A stretch of 12,536 nt of DNA from Methylomonas sp. (GTDB lineage Bacteria; Pseudomonadota; Gammaproteobacteria; Methylococcales; Methylomonadaceae): the NCBI GenBank assembly GCA_026990815.1, contig JALXCS010000311.1, forward strand, positions 1-12,536, written 5' to 3'. The notes under the pieces are model-generated. The model worked only from the letters and a program-made list of their open reading frames with translations. It ran no database searches and had not been told where the DNA came from. This document shows positions 7,901 to 12,536 of the stretch, piece by piece. Position 1 is the stretch's first letter; each line of letters begins with the position of its first letter. The position numbers and the translations under genes were made by a program.

Positions 7901-8135
7901 GCATGAAACGATTGACGTGCTATTAACTGACGTTATTATGCCCGATATGAGCGGTTATCAACTGGCGGCAATAGTGCAGAAAAAATACCCATCAGTAAAA
8001 ATCCAATTAGCAAGCGGTTTTACCGATGAGCATCATGTAGAAATGGAAGATGACAGTTTGCATCAAAATATTCTGTATAAGCCGTATGATTCCCGATTGT
8101 TGCTCGAGAGAATACGAAAACTATTGGATAAATAA
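4992..8135 (+). CDS. Hybrid sensor histidine kinase, TM-HAMP-PAS-PAS-GAF-HisKA-HATPase-REC
   Basis: A 1047-residue inner-membrane kinase. Transmembrane helix 1 is about residues 4-26, a periplasmic region of some 135 residues follows, and helix 2 is about 163-184. HAMP is about 186-237. PAS 1 (about 245-365) has HDLIHHSDQECHHNPVENC and ends FLDITER. PAS 2 is about 376-497, GAF about 510-660, and a short coiled stretch rich in Gln follows. The dimerisation domain carries phospho-acceptor His691 in GGIAHDFNNMLG. The ATPase has an N-box around Asn799/Asn803, the G1 box DTGAGM (845-850), an F-box (EPFFTTKG) and the G2 box GTGLGLSQVYG. The C-terminal receiver has Asp936-Asp937, phospho-acceptor Asp980, Ser1008 and Lys1030. 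The kinase core resembles the CckA/NtrB-like class. The ATGA overlap (4992-4995) with the lipoprotein gene implies translational coupling and roughly equal dosage. No HPt domain is visible, so transfer to the REC-EAL protein would be direct from His691 or via an HPt elsewhere. Confidence 0.95.
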   Translation: MSLVWRIVLLILMITLVTSVANFMLMQHQQEKLHQDSEEVFVRTVVQSLRDTLVQDVIDGNKLRVTNMLRDLVSHDNPIEYLYIAGEGKRLFAHSFKDGFPRYLLANKKALIEQEGMMLVNKYQTEQHLIYEYCEVLIPGLNPVLYIGINQSSIAEKFSANRQVIIMTGLGIALVALLAAFFWGQRIVKPLGLLVKKIADYGKGKAIHFDDLQTADQEICQLSTVLQSAMDERRQALKNLQESEQQVLLLLNSTAEGIYGIDIDGCCTFVNQACISMLGYQDASELIGKNMHDLIHHSDQECHHNPVENCFIFQVFKKEKGVHVDNEVLWRRDGSSFAAEYWSYPIFKEGKCVGAVVTFLDITERVEALKALQEREQLLSITLNSIGDAVITTDENGNVTHLNPIAEQLTGWTTEEAKGQAVKQVFPIIDASTRQPIENPIEKILATGEIVYLSNHTTLIARDRTEYQIADSAAPIRDDNGIIRGMVLVCNDVTEKYQLRQDIKQQLERFKELSKLALTLAGEPQDVFENIARLIAKLLDVKVVCLSEVQSEELNFLCVYVDGKIFTDAGRCDLSITPCATVENDRDIKVYHRVTELFPEASFLKEHNAFSYCGFPALDANGRVIAVTCLLDDQPHEFSETDQNLLRIFGQRIGLELDRVKDQKQLKQQQEQLRHSQKMDALGQLTGGIAHDFNNMLGVIMGYAQLLEDALSQKPKLTHYSQQIKYAGERGTLLTKKLLSFSQQESSKPEALDLNEVLLGERHILEKTLTARIKLELDLADDLWLVQVDSGDLEDAILNMCINAMHAIENQGQLVIQTRNIQISDENALALDLAEGDYVSLSVKDTGAGMDKATKARIFEPFFTTKGSQGTGLGLSQVYGFVERSGGSIKIESEIGQGTEIVLHFPRFFDASKKNKGVTKRPAVNLRGNETILVVDDESALLKLTTEILCIQGYQVISAGNAKQALAMLEHETIDVLLTDVIMPDMSGYQLAAIVQKKYPSVKIQLASGFTDEHHVEMEDDSLHQNILYKPYDSRLLLERIRKLLDK

Positions 8136-8231
8136 TAAAACCTGATTACCCACAAGCTTCCACCGATTCATTGAAGTGGCAAATACTGTAAGAAACTGAA
8201 TTAACAAGATTTATAAATATTGTTAATTTTT

Positions 8232-8303
8232 ATGTGGGAGCGGCATCAGCCGCGAAAAAGCAGCGTCAAAATTCAAATCGTGGCTAAAAAGCCACTCCCA
8301 CAT
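8232..8303. repeat. REP-like inverted pair (BIME-like element)
   Basis: The left unit begins tgtgggagcggc (8233-8244) and contains a small internal stem (cggc/gccg). The right unit is in opposite orientation and ends gccactcccaca (8291-8302), with its own stem tggc/gcca (8281-8284, 8291-8294). The outer arms atgtgggag and ctcccacat match perfectly over 9 bp, with 3 further bases after one mismatch. The GTGGGAG head followed by an imperfect GC-rich palindrome resembles bacterial REP sequences, such as those of Pseudomonas that are mobilised by RAYT transposases. Paired inverted REPs can fold into a long hairpin and affect mRNA stability or act as gyrase or IHF sites. Only one pair is seen in the window, so genome-wide repetition is inferred. 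Confidence 0.7.
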
Positions 8304-8372
8304 TTTATCTCCACATATTCCTTTTTGGCGGCTCTCTGATCATACTCTGTCTGACATGTTGTTGGACAGGTC

Positions 8373-8398
8373 AATAGATTGATTCTATTACTTTTTTT
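8373..8398 (+). terminator. Weak intrinsic terminator candidate
   Basis: A 6-bp AT-rich stem (aataga 8373-8378, tctatt 8384-8389) with a 5-nt loop is followed closely by seven T (8392-8398). The stem is weak, so efficiency would be low. It could end the signalling operon some 240 nt past the kinase stop. Confidence 0.3.
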
Positions 8399-8574
8399 GT
8401 TGTAAAGTAACTGAGGCTTATACGTAATCAGGAAATAAAAAAACCGGTAACTGATAAAAATGAGGCGTTGTGATTTTCCTAATCTAAATTAGCTATTCAC
8501 TAAACATAATTTTTGGATGACAAATAAGCGGTAGATTTGGCTCTGAATTAATGTAAATTTGATCGGCAGTACAA

Positions 8575-8603
8575 TTGTTATAGATATGCCAAGTGTATAT
8601 AAT
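8575..8603 (+). promoter_or_regulatory. Sigma-70 promoter of the propeller-protein gene
   Basis: TTGTTA at 8575-8580 and a perfect TATAAT at 8598-8603 are separated by 17 bp, the optimal distance. Transcription would start near 8609-8611, giving a leader of about 27 nt before the ATG at 8637. This placement argues against the longer reading frame that begins at TTG 8559, because that start lies upstream of the promoter. Confidence 0.7.
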
Positions 8604-8636
8604 CTGTGCACACTTGAGGATAAAAAGAGAATAATC

Positions 8637-10952
8637 ATGTTTAAAAAATGTACTGTACGAATTAGCTTACTCTCTGTTATGTTAATAGTATGGAGTATGA
8701 ATTTGCTGGCCGGGGCTGGTTCAGAATCTTGGCGATTTAAGATTAATAATACTGGAATTTCGGGTATTTCACCGGCACAAGGGCCTGATGGAACTATCTA
8801 TGTTGGACATAATAAGTCCAGACGTTCTGAATCACCTGTCGAGGAAATCTGTGATTCCTGTTTTTTGTATGCGATCAATGAAGATGGTAGCCAAAAGTGG
8901 AAAATTGAGCTGACGGTTACCTCTACAGCATCGATCGGTTCGGATGGGACAATATATGTTGGCTGTAACTCGGGCAAACTTTGTGCGGTGAATCAAGATG
9001 GAAGCCTGAAATGGACGTTTCAGACAGGTTCGACTATTGTTTCATTTCCTGCTATTGGGCCGGATGGAACAATCTATCTAGGATCTACGGATAATCATCT
9101 TTATGCGCTTGATTCCAAGGAAGGGGTTTTGAAATGGGCCTACGAAACGGGTGGACCAATCAGGTTATCTGCCGCTATTGGGCGTGAAGGGACTATATAT
9201 TTACCAGTGGTTGTTGGCCAAGGAAATTCTAGAATAGATGCAATTGCACCAGACAGGAGGTTATTATGGTCATACGAATTGCCGGAAAATGCTCCAATAT
9301 CTACGCCAGCAATTGGTTTGGATGGAACACTATATTTCGGTGGGGGGAAAAGTCTTTTTGCGCTTGATGCTCGGGGTATTCTAAAATGGAAATATACTAC
9401 CCAATCTGGCATTTTTAATACCCCGGTTGTTGGCGTGAACGAGACTATTGTGGTTACTTCCACAATTCCTTCATCAGAAAATGGAGTTGATAAACTTTAT
9501 TCTTATACTTCAACCGGTGAGCTTGATTGGGTTTTAGATATCCCTCGCATAAACCCTTTTGGGATTCCATCTGTTAACAGTTCAGCACCAGTAATCGGTG
9601 ATGATGGCGTTATTTATTTTGGTACATTCGATAGTGATCTCTGGGCTGTTAAGCCTGATGGGATACTCAATTGGAAATATCACACTGGCGAAGCATTGTT
9701 AACAGCTCCGGTCATTGGGAATGACGGAAAAGTTTATGTCAATTCATTTACTGCAACTTTGTTTGCTGTCGAAACCACATCTACCCAAGCGGCAAAAACT
9801 GCTTGGCCGATGTTAGGTCAAAACGCAGGTCATTCAGGAGCTAGTAATCTTGACGGGGTTATCGGTTTAGATCAACCAAAATTTGCGGTTTTTCCTGAGA
9901 CTGCTGCTATTTTGATCGGTGACAGCTCTTTGGTAACAATATCTGATGGGCTAAAGCCTTACCGAGTGGTGCTCAAGAATGGTTCTGAGAACTTGATTGA
10001 TGCATCTGTATTCGAAGGAAATAAAATCAATATTAAAGGGCTTTCTGCAGGAAAAGCTGAGTTGACCGTTTTGGATGCTAGTAATACCCCATTAGATCTT
10101 GATATAACTGTTTTGAGCGACACTAATCCGGTTGGTTATGAAATTTCTGCACCGCAAGGCTATGAAGTTTCCAACTTAAAAATAGGGGCAATGATTAATA
10201 CAGTTGAAAGAGGTCCTATAGAAGCGCTTTGGTTTAAAGGCGGGGAAGAGGTCACAACGCGTGGAGATACTGTGATTTGGGGTTATTTTTACGCGAACCC
10301 TTCCCAGGTTTCATGGGGAAGTCAACAAAACCCTGAAGTGTTTGTAAAAATATGGTTTGATGTGAGTGGCCGGATTGATGTCAATTATTTCCATGTTTCA
10401 GTTCCTAACATCAAGGTTTTTTCCAACGTCACTGGTGGTTTTGATTATGATGAGCAGGATTGGTTAAGCATGAATTTTCGAAGATATGTTCGCCATTTTG
10501 CTGCAAATGCTGAGCCTTATTCAGAAGCCCAGTTTGAAAATGGTTTTTGCTTTTTACCGGTTGTTTGCGATTTGCTTGCTTCCAAAAACATAGAACCACA
10601 AATGAATAATGCTTCCTTAGATGACCAGACAATGATTGCTGCAGTTATTCATACGGAAGAGGCCGGTGATATTGAAGCGATTTGGCAACCCAAAGGCGAG
10701 GATGTGACACAAAGAGGGGACCGGGTTGTGTGGGGATATTTTTCAGCGGACCCCGGCGATGTATCTTGGGGAAGCGATCAAAATCCTGAAGTGTTTGTCA
10801 AGATTTGGCGCGATGTCAGTGGCCGCATCGATGTTAACTATTTTCATGTTTCTGTTCCTCCAATTAGTGTTATTTCTGCTGATAATACAAATAACTGGAG
10901 GCACACTTCTTTTCTGGATAATCGTTATATTAGGGATGAAATCAGGCATTAG
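8637..10952 (+). CDS. Exported PQQ-like beta-propeller protein with Ig-like domain and duplicated C-terminal module
   Basis: The ATG at 8637 is chosen because it opens a signal peptide (MFKKCTVRIS plus a hydrophobic core to about residue 25, cleavage near LAGA), sits just after the promoter, and has a purine-rich leader (gagga, aagaga). The reading frame also extends 26 codons upstream to TTG 8559. The 771-residue product has, at about residues 27-395, some eight repeats of the form PAIGxDGTIYVG...LYALDxxGxLKWxYxTG, a PQQ-like (YWTD/BamB-like) beta-propeller. It closes with AWPMLGQNAGHSGAS. Residues about 410-495 look like a bacterial Ig-like domain (GLSAGKAELTVLDAS). Two copies of a module with WGYF.A.P..VSWGS, NPEVFVKIW and DVSGRIDVNYFHVSVP follow (about 519-596 and 666-747). 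No transmembrane anchor, lipobox or sorting motif is seen, so it is probably periplasmic or secreted. PQQ enzyme catalytic residues are not evident; a structural or binding role is more likely. Function unknown. Confidence 0.85.
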   Translation: MFKKCTVRISLLSVMLIVWSMNLLAGAGSESWRFKINNTGISGISPAQGPDGTIYVGHNKSRRSESPVEEICDSCFLYAINEDGSQKWKIELTVTSTASIGSDGTIYVGCNSGKLCAVNQDGSLKWTFQTGSTIVSFPAIGPDGTIYLGSTDNHLYALDSKEGVLKWAYETGGPIRLSAAIGREGTIYLPVVVGQGNSRIDAIAPDRRLLWSYELPENAPISTPAIGLDGTLYFGGGKSLFALDARGILKWKYTTQSGIFNTPVVGVNETIVVTSTIPSSENGVDKLYSYTSTGELDWVLDIPRINPFGIPSVNSSAPVIGDDGVIYFGTFDSDLWAVKPDGILNWKYHTGEALLTAPVIGNDGKVYVNSFTATLFAVETTSTQAAKTAWPMLGQNAGHSGASNLDGVIGLDQPKFAVFPETAAILIGDSSLVTISDGLKPYRVVLKNGSENLIDASVFEGNKINIKGLSAGKAELTVLDASNTPLDLDITVLSDTNPVGYEISAPQGYEVSNLKIGAMINTVERGPIEALWFKGGEEVTTRGDTVIWGYFYANPSQVSWGSQQNPEVFVKIWFDVSGRIDVNYFHVSVPNIKVFSNVTGGFDYDEQDWLSMNFRRYVRHFAANAEPYSEAQFENGFCFLPVVCDLLASKNIEPQMNNASLDDQTMIAAVIHTEEAGDIEAIWQPKGEDVTQRGDRVVWGYFSADPGDVSWGSDQNPEVFVKIWRDVSGRIDVNYFHVSVPPISVISADNTNNWRHTSFLDNRYIRDEIRH
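10191..10424 (+). repeat. Intragenic module repeat, copy 1
   Basis: Encodes 78 residues, from MINTVERGPIEALWFKGG through DVSGRIDVNYFHVSVP to VFS. It is strongly similar in protein to copy 2 starting 441 bp later; nucleotide identity is clearly lower at third codon positions, indicating an old duplication kept by selection on the protein. Confidence 0.85.
10632..10877 (+). repeat. Intragenic module repeat, copy 2
   Basis: Encodes 82 residues, from MIAAVIHTEEAGDIEAIW through DVSGRIDVNYFHVSVP to VIS. The following tail (NNW, then NRYIRDEI) also recalls the segment after copy 1 (QDW, then RRYVRHF), so the duplicated unit is probably longer than the conserved core and the protein ends within the second unit. 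Confidence 0.85.
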
Positions 10953-11045
10953 TTTATTTGTTTATTAAAATTTACGATAAGAAAGAAATTTGCATGATCA
11001 GTTGTCCCTGTTATGCTGATCTTTAAATAACATTCACGGTTGTAT

Positions 11046-11086
11046 GCCCGTTTACCTGATTGAGACAAGTAAACGGGCGTTTTTTT
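11046..11086 (+). terminator. Strong Rho-independent terminator
   Basis: A perfect 10-bp stem, gcccgtttac (11046-11055) and gtaaacgggc (11069-11078), with a 13-nt loop, is followed by a run of seven T (11080-11086). It lies about 95 bp after the propeller gene stop and should separate that gene from the flippase. Confidence 0.9.
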
Positions 11087-11134
11087 GTCGGGTACAAAGG
11101 TTTTTTTGTTTATATTTTCAGGAGCAATCTTCGT

Positions 11135-11164
11135 TTGACTGTTGTTAATACAGGGGGCTTTAAA
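11135..11164 (+). promoter_or_regulatory. Possible sigma-70 promoter of the flippase gene
   Basis: TTGACT (11135-11140; 5 of 6 consensus) and TTTAAA (11159-11164; 4 of 6) are 18 bp apart, downstream of the terminator and upstream of the flippase. Transcription would start around 11171-11173, inside the left arm of the adjacent palindrome. The -10 element is imperfect. Confidence 0.4.
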
Positions 11165-11165
11165 A

Positions 11166-11198
11166 AGTACTCAGACTCTCCAGGTTAGACTGAGTACT
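11166..11198. promoter_or_regulatory. Palindrome at the predicted flippase transcription start, operator candidate
   Basis: Perfect 9-bp arms, agtactcag (11166-11174) and ctgagtact (11190-11198), are separated by 15 bp. Inside, a mismatch and two more pairs (ct/ag) continue the dyad. No T-run follows on the plus strand, so it is not an intrinsic terminator. It directly follows the promoter candidate and ends 17 bp before the TTG start. It could bind a dimeric repressor or fold as an mRNA leader hairpin near the ribosome binding site. Confidence 0.5.
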
Positions 11199-11215
11199 GA
11201 ATTAAGAGAAAAATA

Positions 11216-12502
11216 TTGAAAGGAATAAAAGATAAAATTGGGCCGGGGTTTAAAAAATATTTTTTTAATACCTCTTGGTTAATGGCTGAAAAAATAATCC
11301 GCATGGGATTGAGCTTATTGGTGTCAATTTATGTGGTCCGCTATCTTGGTCCTGAAAGATTTGGCATTTTGAGCTATGCCCTTAGTTTTGTTGGTTTATT
11401 TACAGCAATTAGTGGTTTGGGGCTGGATGGAGTCGTGGTTCGAAATTTGGTGGAGAAACCTGAGCAAAGAAATGTAATTTTAGGGACTGCATTTATTTTG
11501 AAGGTTTTGGGTGCGCTACTCATGTGGATCAGTATTATAGTAGCCATTCCTTTTACAAATAACGATGACAATGCAAATGTTTTGATTGCGATCATTGCAT
11601 TTTCAGCTGTTTTTCAAAGCTTTAATGTTATTGATTTTTTTAATCAGGCCGCTGTTCAGGCAAGATATACAGTAAAATCCCAATTAATTCAATTATTTGT
11701 GTCGGGTTTGTTGCAAATTGTATTTGTTCTAAAATCTGCACCTTTGGTTTGGTTCGCATGGATATATGTGGTTGATACGGCGATTCTGGCTCTTGGTCTA
11801 TGGGTAGGCTATAAATTCCGAAATAAAAAAATCCAAAAGTGGCAATGGGATTTTTTAGAAGCGGAAAAACTATTGGTGGATAGTTGGCCGTTAGTTTTTG
11901 CTGGAGTGGTTGTTTCAATTTATATGAAAATAGACCAAGTTATGGTCAAGGAAATGTTGGGTGCTCAAGCAGTAGGTTATTATGCAGCGGCAGTGAAATT
12001 AAGTGAGGCATGGTATTTTATACCAATGGCAATTTGTTCCTCGTTATTTCCTGCAGTGGTCGAGGCGAAAAAAAACGATCAGCAATTGTTTATAAAAAGG
12101 GTCAGGTTGCTTTATTTTACTGTTTTTTGGCTTGCTTTTGCTGTGGCAATACCGGTAACTTTTGTTTCGTCATGGATAATCGATTTATTCTACGGGAGCT
12201 CCTATGGGCAATCTGCTAAAGTTTTACAAATTCATATTTGGGCTGGATTATTTGTTGCATTAGGCGTTGCTAGTTCTAGTTGGTTGTTGAGTGAAAATTT
12301 ACAATTACTATCGCTTTATCGAACACTTGTTGGGGCCATTATTAATATTTCTTTGAATCTTTATTTGATTCCAAAGTATGGGATTTTCGGAGCGGCTTTA
12401 GCTACATTAATTTCCTATAGTTTTGTTATTTTTTCTATGGCGATTTTTAAAAAGACTAGGCATCATTTTTATTTGATGGTAAAAGCCATAATGTGGATTT
12501 AA
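11216..12502 (+). CDS. Wzx-type polysaccharide flippase (MOP superfamily)
   Basis: A 428-residue, highly hydrophobic inner-membrane protein with roughly 12 predicted membrane segments. It is predicted to flip undecaprenyl-linked repeat units of O-antigen or exopolysaccharide to the periplasmic face. Family features in order are FNTSWLMAEKIIRM at the N-terminus, RYLGPERFGILSYA (about 42-55), the central MKIDQVMVKEMLGAQAVGYY (237-256) with KLSEAWYFIP after it, and NLYLIPKYGIFGAALATLIS (381-400). The start is TTG: a TGA at 11198-11200 in frame leaves no upstream ATG or GTG, and the first in-frame ATG (residue 23) would cut the conserved NTSW segment. AAGAG about 8 nt before the TTG is a weak ribosome binding site. 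The length is normal for Wzx, so the TAA at 12500-12502 is probably the true end. No glycosyltransferase is within the window; the polymer type cannot be told. Confidence 0.9.
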   Translation: MKGIKDKIGPGFKKYFFNTSWLMAEKIIRMGLSLLVSIYVVRYLGPERFGILSYALSFVGLFTAISGLGLDGVVVRNLVEKPEQRNVILGTAFILKVLGALLMWISIIVAIPFTNNDDNANVLIAIIAFSAVFQSFNVIDFFNQAAVQARYTVKSQLIQLFVSGLLQIVFVLKSAPLVWFAWIYVVDTAILALGLWVGYKFRNKKIQKWQWDFLEAEKLLVDSWPLVFAGVVVSIYMKIDQVMVKEMLGAQAVGYYAAAVKLSEAWYFIPMAICSSLFPAVVEAKKNDQQLFIKRVRLLYFTVFWLAFAVAIPVTFVSSWIIDLFYGSSYGQSAKVLQIHIWAGLFVALGVASSSWLLSENLQLLSLYRTLVGAIINISLNLYLIPKYGIFGAALATLISYSFVIFSMAIFKKTRHHFYLMVKAIMWI

Positions 12503-12536
12503 AAAAACAATTGATTTCAACCATTTTCTTTTGAAG

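Larger units (their letters stand above)
8136..8574. other. Intergenic region without genes
   Basis: About 440 bp between the kinase stop and the promoter of the next gene. It is AT-rich apart from the REP-like pair at 8232-8303. Beyond that pair and the weak terminator candidate at 8373-8398, I see no convincing coding frame, RNA gene or riboswitch. A short ctgtc/gacag pair (8347-8351 and 8365-8369) is too small to interpret. Confidence 0.6.

Noticed and set aside
8637..9800. A true PQQ-dependent dehydrogenase
   Set aside because: The propeller repeats are of the general PQQ-like type, and the catalytic and cofactor-binding features of quinoprotein dehydrogenases are not seen.
10996..11021. 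Hairpin gatcag/ctgatc after the propeller gene
   Set aside because: Only a 6-bp stem with a 14-nt loop and three T; the strong terminator at 11046-11086 is the likely functional one.
1..12536. CRISPR array, tRNA or rRNA gene, c-di-GMP riboswitch
   Set aside because: Looked for by eye near the intergenic regions; no regularly spaced direct repeats, cloverleaf or conserved rRNA segments were recognised, and no convincing riboswitch fold was seen.

Overview
The window is about 12.5 kb of moderately AT-rich DNA from a Gram-negative bacterium. LpxA, a XerD with the usual gammaproteobacterial motifs, a lipobox lipoprotein and a PutA-type C-terminus all fit a gammaproteobacterium. A methanotroph-like (Methylococcales) origin is a guess from general resemblance. 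No rRNA, tRNA, CRISPR array or intact mobile element was seen.

Layout. (1) Positions 1-527 are a genomic scar. A decayed C-terminal piece of an RHS/YD-repeat protein, with two in-frame stops, is joined near position 318 to the last ~69 codons of a PutA-type aldehyde dehydrogenase in a different frame. A strong ribosome binding site then leads into a small secreted protein (541-942). (2) On the minus strand, xerD (tyrosine recombinase for chromosome dimer resolution) is followed after 6 bp by an lpxA-family acyltransferase. lpxA ends in an 8-bp convergent overlap with the small secreted-protein gene. (3) On the plus strand, 2791-8135 is a tight three-gene signalling operon: a REC-EAL response regulator (predicted c-di-GMP phosphodiesterase), a PhnD-like substrate-binding lipoprotein, and a 1047-residue hybrid histidine kinase (TM-periplasmic-TM-HAMP-PAS-PAS-GAF-HisKA-HATPase-REC) whose start overlaps the lipoprotein stop by 4 bp. 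The lipoprotein probably feeds a ligand signal to the kinase, which controls c-di-GMP breakdown. (4) The 8136-8636 intergenic region holds a REP-like inverted pair, a weak terminator candidate and a good sigma-70 promoter. (5) 8637-10952 encodes an exported beta-propeller protein with an Ig-like domain and two copies of a C-terminal module I do not recognise. A strong intrinsic terminator follows. (6) 11216-12502 is a Wzx-type polysaccharide flippase starting at TTG. Its promoter candidate overlaps a 9-bp-arm palindrome. It could be the first gene of a surface polysaccharide cluster continuing beyond the window.

The points most worth a second look are the three-gene ligand-to-c-di-GMP module, the duplicated unknown domain of the propeller protein, the RHS/putA junction, and the stand-alone LpxA whose UDP-GlcNAc-contact segment departs from the E. 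coli pattern.
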